Below, piece by piece: positions 49,904-58,414 of a stretch of DNA of 64,000 bases (positions are counted from its first letter, which is position 1; every line of letters starts with the position of its first letter). Source of the DNA: UBA7803 sp041395905 (GTDB taxonomy: Bacteria > Pseudomonadota > Gammaproteobacteria > Pseudomonadales > Azotimanducaceae); contig JAWKZP010000021.1 of NCBI GenBank assembly GCA_041395905.1, forward strand, positions 1-64,000, written 5' to 3'. The notes beneath the pieces are model-generated. The model saw nothing but the letters and a program-made list of their open reading frames with translations. It was not told the origin of the DNA and did not search any database. The position numbers and the translations under genes are program-made.

Positions 49904-50352
49904 CCGACATCAACGTCGACGACTTCTACAAGGACTCCGCCCGGGCCCTGTCGATTCTGTACGCCGTTTTTCCACGACCGCACACGCTGTTCGTCGAGGA
50001 CATCGCGGGAGCGGACGAGCCCGACGAGTTCGGGATGCACAGCGAGCGGCACATGTCCTGTTTCGGCGCGCTGGTGTGGCTGGCGGAGGAGCAGTACCTG
50101 CGCTACGGCGACAACATCCGCCAGGAAGCCCTCGACCAGGCCGTGCTGACCGGGCGCACCTTCACGTTGCTCTCATCCGCGGCGGGAAGTGCTCCGGATC
50201 CGGCCAGCGCCGACGCTGAGTCGCTGCCGGGACTGGTGCAGGCGGAACACGGCACCCACATTCATCAGCTGCGCGAAGCGCTCAAAGCGCGCTCATCGGC
50301 CCGCCTGCGCGAGGCGATGCTGGCGTTCATGCGCCAGATGCAGGGTCTCTAG
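49900..50352 (+). CDS. conserved-looking hypothetical protein coupled to alaA
   Basis: A 150-residue soluble protein starting MTDINVDDFYKDSARALSIL, overlapping the alaA stop by four bases. Acidic and mostly helical by composition, with an FGMHSERHMSCFGALVWLAEEQ segment and a helical C-terminus (RLREAMLAFMRQM). No domain is recognised. Translational coupling suggests a job tied to alaA. Confidence 0.7.
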   Translation: MTDINVDDFYKDSARALSILYAVFPRPHTLFVEDIAGADEPDEFGMHSERHMSCFGALVWLAEEQYLRYGDNIRQEALDQAVLTGRTFTLLSSAAGSAPDPASADAESLPGLVQAEHGTHIHQLREALKARSSARLREAMLAFMRQMQGL

Positions 50353-50381
50353 CGCTCGCGATTCCCGCAGGCCGCCATGGT

Positions 50382-51290
50382 TCAGCGGAGTCTGAACAGC
50401 GCCAGTTTCAAGCCGCGCGCGGGATCACGCTCCGGGAAATCATCCGATCGCTGAAGGGCACCGGAGAAATGGCTGTCCGGGCAGCAGCGCGCCATCTCAC
50501 GGGGCAGGAAGTCCCCGTCGAGAAACGGTGAGTTCAACGCCGCCAGGACCCGCGCGCCCGGCGCCGCAAGCGTGGGCAGGCGTTCCAGCACGCGGCCGTA
50601 GTGCCGCTCGGCAACGAAGCTGCCATGCTGCCGACTGGGCGGGTCGATCACTATGATGTCGTACGGGCCGTGGGCCCGGACCTTCGGCCAGCACTTGAAC
50701 AACGGGTAAGCGAGCATCCGCACCGCTCGGGCGTCGTGGCCGTTGAGCCGATGATTGTCACGACCCCAGTCCAGCACGCGCCGGTTCATGTCGTTGTTTA
50801 CCACCAGATGCGCGCCGCCGGCGAGCGCGGCAACGGAAAACGCGCAGGTGTAGGCAAACAGATTCAGCACCCGGGCGCCAGCCGCGATGCTGCGCAGCCA
50901 GCGTCGCGCCGGCGCCATGTCGAGAAACAGCCCCACGTTCTGGTTGGCCCTGAGGCGCACCCTGTATCGCAGCCCCTGCTCGCTGACCACATGTTCGTCA
51001 GGCACGCAACCGCACACGGTCAGCGTGCGGCTTCGCTGCCCCTGGCGAACCTGCAGGCAAACGCCGTCGATGCCGGGCAGCCGGCCGCAGAGCCGCGCCG
51101 CAAGAGCGGCATAGTCGTCACGCTGGGGATCATGCCCCGTCACCAGCAGGAACGGGGGAAACAGATCGACCGTCACGTCCTCGTAGCCGGGACAGCAGTG
51201 GCCACGGCCGTGAAACAGACGCACGGGTTGCGAGCCGTCACGCGCCAGCCGCGCACCGGCCTGCTGCAGCACCGTCGCGAAATCACGCAC
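50382..51290 (-). CDS. class I SAM-dependent methyltransferase (RlmI/RlmK-like)
   Basis: A 302-residue protein resembling the C-terminal methyltransferase part of RlmK and RlmI. Motifs are QNVGLFLDMAPARRW, the SAM-binding VLNLFAYTCAFSVAAL, an NNDMNRRVLDWGRDN acidic loop and the catalytic-loop IIVIDPPSRQHGSF. It has no PUA domain. The likely substrate is rRNA, but the target base is unknown. The GTG start overlaps the NAD-kinase-like gene upstream by eight bases. Confidence 0.83.
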   Translation of the reverse strand: MRDFATVLQQAGARLARDGSQPVRLFHGRGHCCPGYEDVTVDLFPPFLLVTGHDPQRDDYAALAARLCGRLPGIDGVCLQVRQGQRSRTLTVCGCVPDEHVVSEQGLRYRVRLRANQNVGLFLDMAPARRWLRSIAAGARVLNLFAYTCAFSVAALAGGAHLVVNNDMNRRVLDWGRDNHRLNGHDARAVRMLAYPLFKCWPKVRAHGPYDIIVIDPPSRQHGSFVAERHYGRVLERLPTLAAPGARVLAALNSPFLDGDFLPREMARCCPDSHFSGALQRSDDFPERDPARGLKLALFRLR

Positions 51291-52428
51291 GACTGTCGAG
51301 ACGATAGAGCAGGCGGTCCTCGTAGCCGGTAACGACCTCCACCAGTCCCGACCACTCCTGATCCAGCTCGGGATCGTTGCTGTCCAGCAGCAGCGGCCGA
51401 CCTTCGAGGCTCAGGAGCTTCGAGCGGGTGCCTACCACCCGCAGCCTGTGGCGGCCGATGCGTCGCAACAGCGCCGGCGTCAGTTGCTGATTGCCGCGGC
51501 CAATGAGGAATCCCTGCCCGCGCGTGAAGCTCAACAGCACCTCGACGTGACCCGCTCCGTAGCGATCCAGGCAGCGCTCGATCCCGGCCGCATCGAGATC
51601 AGAACCCACCTGGGCGGGACCCTGCCCGGCCGCGATGTAGACCGCATCGAATCCGATCAGCGTGCCGTCGAGCCCGAGCGACCGCTTGATCGCCGCCAGG
51701 GTGCTGCCGGGGCCGAGCAGATAAAGCCCCGGGGTCGCGCCCAGGGAATCCACGGTGTCGGCAACGATCTCCTCCAGCGCCAGCAGTTCGTTCTCGCGTC
51801 CGCCCTCCTTGGTGTGCTGCAGAAAGCCACCCATCTCGGGCACGGCGAGCTCGCCGTAGAAGCGCGGCCGGACGATGCCCTGACGCAATGCGTCCTCGTC
51901 GAGATCCCGCACCTCGGCGTGGCCGGCGCGCACCAGGCCGCCCCGGACCAGCCGGCAGAGAATGGCGCCGGCGTTTTCGGGCGTGGTGGCGAACACACCC
52001 GAGTGCATCTTCACCCCCGCCGGAATTCCCAGCACCGGAACGTTCTGATCCACGGCATCGAGAATGTCCCGGGCGGTGCCGTCACCGCCGCTGAACACCA
52101 GCAGATCCGCGCCTTCGGCGATAATCCGGCGCGCCGCCGCGCGGGTGTCGGCGGCATCGGTCGCGCCCTCGCCGCCGCCCAGCACCTGCGACCGGATGCC
52201 GAGCTCCCGCAGCACCCGCTCGCCCATGGCGCCGCCCCAGCTCAGCCAGCGCACCTCGTCGAGTACCTCCCGCGCCGCGGCCAGCGCGCGCATGGCACGC
52301 TGCTCGCCTCGCCCCAGGCCGCCGCGCTGTGCCGCCAGCGCCTGGATGGCAGCACCGTCACTGCCTTTCAGAGCCGTCGGACCACCGATGCCCGCAACCG
52401 GATTGATCAGCAGCCCGATTTTCAGCAC
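51283..52428 (-). CDS. ATP-NAD kinase family protein (AcoX-like)
   Basis: A 381-residue protein of the NAD kinase/diacylglycerol kinase superfamily. The LLINPVAGIGGP start and LLVFSGGDGTARDILD (GGDGT) core are present, then LGIPAGVKMHSGVFA. It is longer than NadK and resembles the AcoX group, whose substrate is not settled. The GTG start overlaps the lhgO stop by seven bases. Coupling to an FAD oxidase and a methyltransferase gives no clear pathway. Confidence 0.82.
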   Translation of the reverse strand: MLKIGLLINPVAGIGGPTALKGSDGAAIQALAAQRGGLGRGEQRAMRALAAAREVLDEVRWLSWGGAMGERVLRELGIRSQVLGGGEGATDAADTRAAARRIIAEGADLLVFSGGDGTARDILDAVDQNVPVLGIPAGVKMHSGVFATTPENAGAILCRLVRGGLVRAGHAEVRDLDEDALRQGIVRPRFYGELAVPEMGGFLQHTKEGGRENELLALEEIVADTVDSLGATPGLYLLGPGSTLAAIKRSLGLDGTLIGFDAVYIAAGQGPAQVGSDLDAAGIERCLDRYGAGHVEVLLSFTRGQGFLIGRGNQQLTPALLRRIGRHRLRVVGTRSKLLSLEGRPLLLDSNDPELDQEWSGLVEVVTGYEDRLLYRLDSRA

Positions 52429-53516
52429 CCGGATTGCTCCACGAGACGCGCCACCCGATCGGCAATCGCCAGCGACGCAGTGAGGCCCGGGGATTCGATG
52501 CCCAGCAGATTGATCAGCCCGGGCACGCCGTGCTGTGCAGGTGCGTCGATACGGAAATCGGCTGCCGCTTCACCCGGCCCGGAAATTTTCGGCCGGATGC
52601 CCGTGTACCCCGGATGCAGACGCTGCGGTTCCAGCCCCGGAAAGTACCGCTGGATGGCACTGACGAACGCCGGCCGGCGGCTGTCGTCGAAGCTGTAGTC
52701 GACGCCATCGAGCCACAACACGTCCGGTCCGAAGCGTGCCTGACCGGCCAGATCGAGCGTGACGTGGACGCCGAGGCCGCCCGCCTCCGCCACCGGGTAT
52801 ATCAGCCGATTGAACGGCGAGCGGCCGCTGTAGGCGTAGTAATGGCCACGCGCGTAGTAAGCCGATGGTGCCGACGGATCCACGGCCTGCGCCAGGGCTG
52901 GCGCGGAGAGGCCGGCACTGTTCACCACCAGGCGGGGGGCGAGCTCGAGTGCGTCCGTGGCCAGGCGCAGGCCCGACGAATCGTTGCGCAGCGTCAGCAC
53001 CCGGGTGCCGAGCGCGACCATGCCGCCGGCAGCTTCCAGCTCCCCCTGCAGGGACAGCATGAATCCGTGGGAATCGATGATCCCGGTGCTCGGCGACAGG
53101 ACGCCGGCCAGCGCCTCCACCGCCGGTTCGAGCACGCCCAGCTCGCGACGATCGAGCCAGCGCAGCTCGCCGACGCCGTTCGCCCGCGCCTGACGCTGAT
53201 AGCTTCTGAGCGTGTCGAGCTGATCGGCGCTGGTGGCGACGATCACCTTGCCGCAGCGGCGGTGCTCGATCCCGCGGCTGGCACAGTAGTCATACAGCGC
53301 CGCCTTGCCGGCCACGCACAGCTGCGCCTTCAGGCTGCCCGTGGGATAGTAGATGCCCGCATGAATGACTTCGGAGTTGCGCGAGCTGGTCTCCGAGCCG
53401 ATGGCATCGTGACGTTCCAGCACCACCACGTCGCGGCCGGCCAGGGCCAGACGCCGCGCGCAGGCGAGGCCCACCACGCCGGCGCCGATCACCACGACAT
53501 CGACGCTTTCAGCCAT
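52422..53516 (-). CDS. FAD-dependent oxidoreductase, L-2-hydroxyglutarate oxidase-like
   Basis: A 364-residue DAO-fold flavoenzyme. The FAD motif is VVVIGAGVVGLACARRLA; the SSRNSEVIHAGIYYPTGSLKA segment and the C-terminal YTGIRPKISGPGE are hallmarks of the L2HGDH/LhgO group. It would oxidise L-2-hydroxyglutarate, a side product of dehydrogenases, to 2-oxoglutarate. It overlaps epmC upstream by eight bases and the AcoX-like gene by seven. Confidence 0.88.
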   Translation of the reverse strand: MAESVDVVVIGAGVVGLACARRLALAGRDVVVLERHDAIGSETSSRNSEVIHAGIYYPTGSLKAQLCVAGKAALYDYCASRGIEHRRCGKVIVATSADQLDTLRSYQRQARANGVGELRWLDRRELGVLEPAVEALAGVLSPSTGIIDSHGFMLSLQGELEAAGGMVALGTRVLTLRNDSSGLRLATDALELAPRLVVNSAGLSAPALAQAVDPSAPSAYYARGHYYAYSGRSPFNRLIYPVAEAGGLGVHVTLDLAGQARFGPDVLWLDGVDYSFDDSRRPAFVSAIQRYFPGLEPQRLHPGYTGIRPKISGPGEAAADFRIDAPAQHGVPGLINLLGIESPGLTASLAIADRVARLVEQSGC

Positions 53517-54051
53517 GCGCCGGGACCTCGAACCGGTCGCACAGACGCAGCCGCCAGTGCGGCTCGAGCGCCTGCAGCACCGCCGCCGGACGTGCGCTCA
53601 GGCCGCGCTGTACGCGCTCACACGCGCGCGCCTCCACGGCCGACGCAAACTCCGCAGCGCCCTGCGGATCATCACGACCGGGATTGTCGGCGCTGGGCCG
53701 GAATGCCAGGCCACAGACCGTGGCCAGCAGAAGTTCCAGGCTCTGCACCCCCACTTCCACCTGGTAGAAGCGGCGCTGCGCCTCGGCATCCCTCGGCGGC
53801 GGCGCGTACCAGTAGCCATAGTCCACCTGCCGCCGGCGTTCCGCGCCCGCCACGAGCCAGTGCGCCAGCTCATGCAGGGCGCTCGCTGCGTAGTCCAGCG
53901 TGTAGCGGATGATCGCAGGCCGGCGGGCCGTGGCAGGCAGGTACAACGGCTCCTCGGCGCCGCCCAGCAGCACCGTGCCCGCCCCTGCCCGTCCGAACGC
54001 GCGATTGAACCGGGCCGCAATCTCGCCAGCGGCCATCTCTCCCGTTCCCAT
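53509..54051 (-). CDS. epmC: elongation factor P hydroxylase EpmC (YfcM family)
   Basis: Hydroxylates the beta-lysylated lysine of EF-P, the third step of that modification. It has 180 residues. The family pattern is clear: EEPLYLPA, then ASALHELAHWLVAG with the HExxH-like metal site, RRRQVDYGYWYAPP, FYQVEVGVQSLE and a C-terminal FRPSADN segment. It implies that EpmA and EpmB exist elsewhere. The ATG overlaps the GGCT stop by one base (TGATG). A second ATG at 54036 is possible. Confidence 0.88.
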   Translation of the reverse strand: MGTGEMAAGEIAARFNRAFGRAGAGTVLLGGAEEPLYLPATARRPAIIRYTLDYAASALHELAHWLVAGAERRRQVDYGYWYAPPPRDAEAQRRFYQVEVGVQSLELLLATVCGLAFRPSADNPGRDDPQGAAEFASAVEARACERVQRGLSARPAAVLQALEPHWRLRLCDRFEVPAHG

Positions 54052-54509
54052 CAGGCGTCCTCGGCGCAGGCTACCGCCTCGAGCATTGCCAGATAGCCGG
54101 GGCTTACGTACGCCGCCCCCGCCAGGAGGTGGCGCAGATAGCTGCGCGGAGGCTTGAGCCCGGCACGGCGCACCGCTGGATTGGCAAAGTAGGTCCAGCT
54201 GGGTACCGGTCCCGCTGCGGTGTGTACCTGTACGACCTCGCGGCTGTAGTTCACTGGCGTGCGTTCGAACCGGTCCATCTTGACGATCTCGTCGGGCGCA
54301 GCGAGCCAGTAGAGCACGCCCTCCACCTCGGCCTCCGGTGCCCAGGCTACGTTGGCGTGTCCCACTCCGGGATGCTGATTGGAGGTCTTGTCGAACAGCA
54401 GCCGATAGCCCGGCAGTCGGGCCGATTCGGCACGCTGCACCAGCAGCCCACGCTCGGCCACGCGGTCGGGATTCATGTTGGAGCCATAGGCGAAATAGGT
54501 GAGGATCAT
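54051..54509 (-). CDS. gamma-glutamylcyclotransferase-like protein
   Basis: A 152-residue protein of the GGCT/AIG2 fold, releasing 5-oxoproline from gamma-glutamyl amines in characterised members. The ATG at 54509 gives LTYFAYGSNMNPDR, the substrate-loop signature. A probable catalytic glutamate lies in the VEGVLYWL segment, and DKTSNQHPGVGHANV is typical of the bacterial group. It heads the GGCT-epmC-lhgO-AcoX-methyltransferase run. Confidence 0.85.
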   Translation of the reverse strand: MILTYFAYGSNMNPDRVAERGLLVQRAESARLPGYRLLFDKTSNQHPGVGHANVAWAPEAEVEGVLYWLAAPDEIVKMDRFERTPVNYSREVVQVHTAAGPVPSWTYFANPAVRRAGLKPPRSYLRHLLAGAAYVSPGYLAMLEAVACAEDA

Positions 54510-54526
54510 GGCCGGCGCCGGTCCCT

Positions 54527-54757
54527 TCAGCCCTTGCGGATCCAGAACTGATAGCGGCCCTCGGACTGCGTTTCGCAGACCATCTCGTGACCCATGAAAC
54601 GGCAGAAGTTGCGGAAGTCCCTGCCCGTGGACGGATCGGTGGCGATGACGTGCAGCACCGCGCCCGAACGCATCTCCCGAACCCGGTTGCGCACGAGCAT
54701 CAGAGGTTCCGGGCACACCAGTCCGGTGGCGTCAAGCTGCTGGTCAGCGGTTGTCAT
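54527..54757 (-). CDS. tusA: TusA family sulfur relay protein
   Basis: A 76-residue sulfur carrier. It passes persulfide sulfur to TusD for tRNA 2-thiouridine or to other acceptors. The CPxP-type motif is LVCPEPLMLVR with active C15, and the C-terminal half keeps the two-layer fold (SGAVLHVIATDPSTGRDF). The ATG at 54757 matches the family length; the longer frame is unsupported. It lies 17 bases before the GGCT gene. Confidence 0.93.
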   Translation of the reverse strand: MTTADQQLDATGLVCPEPLMLVRNRVREMRSGAVLHVIATDPSTGRDFRNFCRFMGHEMVCETQSEGRYQFWIRKG

Positions 54758-54918
54758 CAGCGCGGCAGGATACCCGGGCCGGGTGCGCCCCGCCAGGGCA
54801 ATTCCGCTCGCCTTGACTTGCCAATGCGGGCCCACCAGACTCGAACGCCAGCGCGAACTTGTGGTCAAATTTCACGACCGTCGACCAACACCAGCAGCAC
54901 GAGGTGTGGGAAAGCGCC

Positions 54919-56250
54919 ATGCTTCCGTTCCTAATCTTCAGCGATGCGGCGCCCCACCGGTGCCGACGTCGCCGTTTGCGCCCCGCAGCCTGGACGCTGC
55001 TGCTTCTTGGCTTAGTGGCCGTGTGTGCGCAGGCGGAGGAGTCTCTGGGCGACATCCTGGGCGAGGTCGCCGACCCGCTGGACCAGGTCGAGTCACAGAT
55101 TCAGGTTCAGGAGTACGGCCCTGCCATCAACTGGCTGGAGAGCTACATCGACGAGGTCGAACGTGCCACCCACCGCTATGCGCCCGAGCTGGTGCGGCCG
55201 CTGACGCTGCTCGGCGACGCCTATGCCGGACAGGGCGACTACGTCACCGCGCTGGAAAACTACGAGCGCGCGGTGCACCTGAGCCGCGTGAACAACGGCC
55301 TCAACGAGCCGGGGCAGATCCCCATCGTCTACCGCGAAGCGGACGCCTATCGGCGTCTCGGTGACTATCGGCAGGCGAATGACCGTGAGGAGTATGCCTA
55401 TCACGTGCTCACCAGCAATCACGATGCCACCGACGAGGCGCTGCTGCCGGGAATCTATCACCTCGCCAGCTGGTACGTACGCACGGCCAACGTGTTCGCT
55501 GCAAGGGCGCTGTACGAGCAGGCGCTCGCCATCCTCTCCAGTGCGGGCAAGTACGACACCCCGGCCGCAATACCCGCGCTGCGCGGTCTGGCTGCCACTC
55601 ACCGTATGGAGTGGTTCCCGCCCTACTACGAAGCCACGGTTCAGCAGACCGGCGCCATGTCCGGTGCGGCCGCGATGCAGCCGGTGACGCTGGGCAACGC
55701 GCCCGAGGGAGAGCGTGCCCTGCAGCAGGTCGTGCAGATTCAGAAAGGCCGTGCCGACCCCGACCCGATGGCCGAAGCGGAGGCGGTGCTGGAACTCGCG
55801 GACTGGTACGCGATCTTCGACAAGTGGCGCCGCGCGCGCCCGCTGTACGAGTACGCCTACCAGATCATCGCGTCGATTCCGGAACTGGACGCCACCGGGT
55901 ACTTCGCCGAACCGCGCCTGCTGTACTTTCCGGCGCCGACCAATCCGAGCCCACCCCCCCTGGAGCAGCGCGGCGAGCAGCAGATCGGCTTCGTGGAGGT
56001 GCACTACGGCATCTCCGATACCGGCGTCGTGCGCGACATGACGACCGTGGCCTCCGAGCCTGCGGGGCTGATGGACTTCAGGGTGCGCAAAAGCCTGCGT
56101 GAAGCCCGCTACCGACCGATCCTGGTGGACGGCGTACCGGTAGAGACGAGCGAGCACGTTTATCGCCACGAGTTCCCCTACTATCCCAAGCGAGAGGACG
56201 CGCCCGTAGCTGCCGTAGCGGAAGCAACCGACGAGGACACCGACCGATGA
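54919..56250 (+). CDS. exported TPR protein with TonB-like C-terminal domain
   Basis: From the ATG at 54919 it has 443 residues, with a GGGA site eight bases upstream. A basic n-region and hydrophobic stretch (AAWTLLLLGLVAVCAQA) form a signal peptide. Several TPR-like helix pairs follow (LLGDAYAGQGDYVTALENYERAV is the clearest, shared across about residues 75-97). The last 110 residues resemble a TonB C-terminal domain (VEVHYGISDTGVVRDM, then RVRKSLREARYRPILVDG). It has no membrane anchor, so it should be free in the periplasm. First gene of the eight-gene cluster. Confidence 0.78.
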   Translation: MLPFLIFSDAAPHRCRRRRLRPAAWTLLLLGLVAVCAQAEESLGDILGEVADPLDQVESQIQVQEYGPAINWLESYIDEVERATHRYAPELVRPLTLLGDAYAGQGDYVTALENYERAVHLSRVNNGLNEPGQIPIVYREADAYRRLGDYRQANDREEYAYHVLTSNHDATDEALLPGIYHLASWYVRTANVFAARALYEQALAILSSAGKYDTPAAIPALRGLAATHRMEWFPPYYEATVQQTGAMSGAAAMQPVTLGNAPEGERALQQVVQIQKGRADPDPMAEAEAVLELADWYAIFDKWRRARPLYEYAYQIIASIPELDATGYFAEPRLLYFPAPTNPSPPPLEQRGEQQIGFVEVHYGISDTGVVRDMTTVASEPAGLMDFRVRKSLREARYRPILVDGVPVETSEHVYRHEFPYYPKREDAPVAAVAEATDEDTDR

Positions 56251-57197
56251 GCGTGCAGCCATCCTGGTACGCAACGCTGGCAGTCTGCATCGGCCTGGCG
56301 CTGGGCGTTGCCGGCTGTGCCAGCAGCAACTCCAGCAGCCCGCCCAGCACCCCGAGCAGCATGCCCCCGAGCAGCATGCCCCCGAGCAATCCAAGCAGCT
56401 CGCCGCCGAGCACGCCCACCAGCTCACCATCGAGCATGCCGAGCGGCACGCCGCCGAGCATGCCCAGCAGCTCGCCGTCGAGCATGCCGAGCGGCTCGCC
56501 GGGCAGCATGCCGCCGGCCGACGGCTCGTCGAGCCCCCCCGGCGGGACGACTCCGCAGCCGGATGCGGGCAGCACCCCTCCCGGACAACCACCCGGCAGC
56601 CAGGGTCAGACCGACGACCAGAGCGGCAGCGGCGGATGGGGTGACACCTCCGCCAACGCCGGAACCGACGACTGGCAGACGAGCAACCAGCTGCCGGGCG
56701 ACACCGACTCGGGTGCGCAGAGCGGCAGCGGCGGCGACACTGGGGCCGAGGGTGCCGATTCCAGCGCAGCGGGCACGCAGTCGGCAGGCGCTTCCGGAGA
56801 CACGCAGACTGGTGGCGGCGGCGACGATCCCCTCGACGCGGTGCTCGGTGACATCGATGGGCAGATTCTCGCCGAACGCGCGGTGATCCGGCAGCGCAGC
56901 AACGAAACCGCGGGTTCCGGCAGCGGTACGCTGCCGTTGCCCCAGTCACAGCCGCAGGGTGCCAGTCCCGGCGGGCAGGCAGACCTTCCGGAGGGTCCGG
57001 GCGGGATGCCCAGCGTACGTACCCTGCCGCCGGCACCCGCCGCGACGGCGGGCGCCTCGCAGGTACCGGACGACATCCCCGACGCCAAGGACGATGACAT
57101 CATTGCCCGCCAGCTGCGCGAGGCCGCGATGCAGGAGCCCGACCCGGTGCTGCGTGAGAAGCTCTGGGAAGAATACCGGCGCTACAAGGGAATCTGA
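56247..57197 (+). CDS. Ser/Pro-repeat lipoprotein
   Basis: A 316-residue lipoprotein with lipobox LGVAGC (about residues 20-25). Residues 26-95 are a low-complexity Ser/Pro/Met tract made of short repeats of the PSSMPS kind, then a Gly/Ser/Asp-rich tract to about 200. Only the last 50 residues look folded (DDIIARQLREAAMQEPDP, then LREKLWEEYRRYKGI), probably a helical interaction module. The long flexible tether suggests it reaches across the periplasm. It overlaps the TPR gene as ATGA. Confidence 0.7.
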   Translation: MSVQPSWYATLAVCIGLALGVAGCASSNSSSPPSTPSSMPPSSMPPSNPSSSPPSTPTSSPSSMPSGTPPSMPSSSPSSMPSGSPGSMPPADGSSSPPGGTTPQPDAGSTPPGQPPGSQGQTDDQSGSGGWGDTSANAGTDDWQTSNQLPGDTDSGAQSGSGGDTGAEGADSSAAGTQSAGASGDTQTGGGGDDPLDAVLGDIDGQILAERAVIRQRSNETAGSGSGTLPLPQSQPQGASPGGQADLPEGPGGMPSVRTLPPAPAATAGASQVPDDIPDAKDDDIIARQLREAAMQEPDPVLREKLWEEYRRYKGI

Positions 57198-57199
57198 GC

Positions 57200-58414
57200 T
57201 TGACCGGCTGCAGACGACTGCTCGTAGTGCTCGCCGCTCTGGTACCGTTGCTCGGTGCCTGCGTGAGCCGCGAGATCCGCAGCGTCGACATGACGCCGCC
57301 CGAGCAGATCGGCGCCGACATCGAGGAGCACGAACTGCTCGACGTCGGCGTGGCCGTGTTCGATCCGAACGTTCCGGAGGATTACGACGCGCAGGTCGAG
57401 CAGCTGATCCAGCCGGACATCCGCCGTGCGGAAGCCAACTACATGCCGTACTTCGCCAAGAACCTGCTGCAGAGCACGGGCAACTGGGGCGCAGTCAGAG
57501 TCATTCCGCGGCCCACCCATGCGGTGGACCTGGTAGTGGACGGGCGCATCCTGCACTCCGACGGCGAAAGCCTGGAGCTGGAGCTGTGGGTGACGGACGC
57601 CACCGGGCGCCAGTGGTTCCGCAAGACCTACGAATCGCTCGCCAGCAAGTACGCCTACGATGAGTCGGTGCCGCAGCAGATCGATCCGTTCCAGGCCGTG
57701 TACAAGAATCTCGCCGACGACATGCTGGCCTATCGCAAGAGTCTGAGCGAGGCGGATCTGCAGACGATCCGCACTACCGCAGAGATGCAGTTTGCACGCG
57801 ATTTCGCCCCTGATGCATTCGCCGACTACGTTGCGACGGACGATGACGGGACCACCGAGATCCGTCGCCTGCCCGCGGAGGACGACCCGACGCTCACCCG
57901 CGTTCGACGTATCCGCGAGCGCGAGTACCTCTTCATCGATACGCTCGACGAGTACTACGAAAACTACCAGCGCAGCGTCTATCCGCTGTACCAGAGCTGG
58001 CGCAAGGCCACCTACGAGGAAGCCATCACCTACAAGCTGCTCAAGGCGCAGGCGCGCGCGCGGACCATCGGCGGTGCCGTTGCCATCGTCGGCGGGGTCG
58101 CTGCCATGGCCGAGAGCAGTGACACCGCCGTAGACACCGCGGGCTTGGTAAGCGTGATCGGCGGCGCGGTGACGCTCAAGAGCGCGCTGGCCAAACGGGC
58201 CGAGGCATCCATTCACGCCGAGATGCTGCAGGAAGTGGGCAGCGCAGCCGAGGCGGAGCTCATGCCGCACACCATCGAGCTGGAAAACCAGGTCGTCCGC
58301 CTGCAGGGCAGCGTGGACGAGCAGTACCAGCAGCTGCGTCAGGTGCTGCGCGAAACGTACTTCAGCGACCTGGGCCTGCCGGTTCCCGAGCGCGAGCCCG
58401 ACCCGTCCTCATGA
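57200..58414 (+). CDS. lipoprotein of unknown function
   Basis: A 404-residue lipoprotein from a TTG start with an AAGGGA site nine bases upstream; lipobox LLGAC is near residue 21. The N-terminal domain has the AVFDPNVPEDYD and VDLVVDGRILHSDGE segments, the latter like a small beta domain. The middle is helical and acidic. A Gly/Ala-rich hydrophobic stretch (IGGAVAIVGGVAAMA, about 294-308) and a coiled-coil-like end (ELENQVVRLQGSVDEQYQQL) follow. No known domain. Its stop overlaps the next gene as ATGA. Confidence 0.72.
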   Translation: MTGCRRLLVVLAALVPLLGACVSREIRSVDMTPPEQIGADIEEHELLDVGVAVFDPNVPEDYDAQVEQLIQPDIRRAEANYMPYFAKNLLQSTGNWGAVRVIPRPTHAVDLVVDGRILHSDGESLELELWVTDATGRQWFRKTYESLASKYAYDESVPQQIDPFQAVYKNLADDMLAYRKSLSEADLQTIRTTAEMQFARDFAPDAFADYVATDDDGTTEIRRLPAEDDPTLTRVRRIREREYLFIDTLDEYYENYQRSVYPLYQSWRKATYEEAITYKLLKAQARARTIGGAVAIVGGVAAMAESSDTAVDTAGLVSVIGGAVTLKSALAKRAEASIHAEMLQEVGSAAEAELMPHTIELENQVVRLQGSVDEQYQQLRQVLRETYFSDLGLPVPEREPDPSS

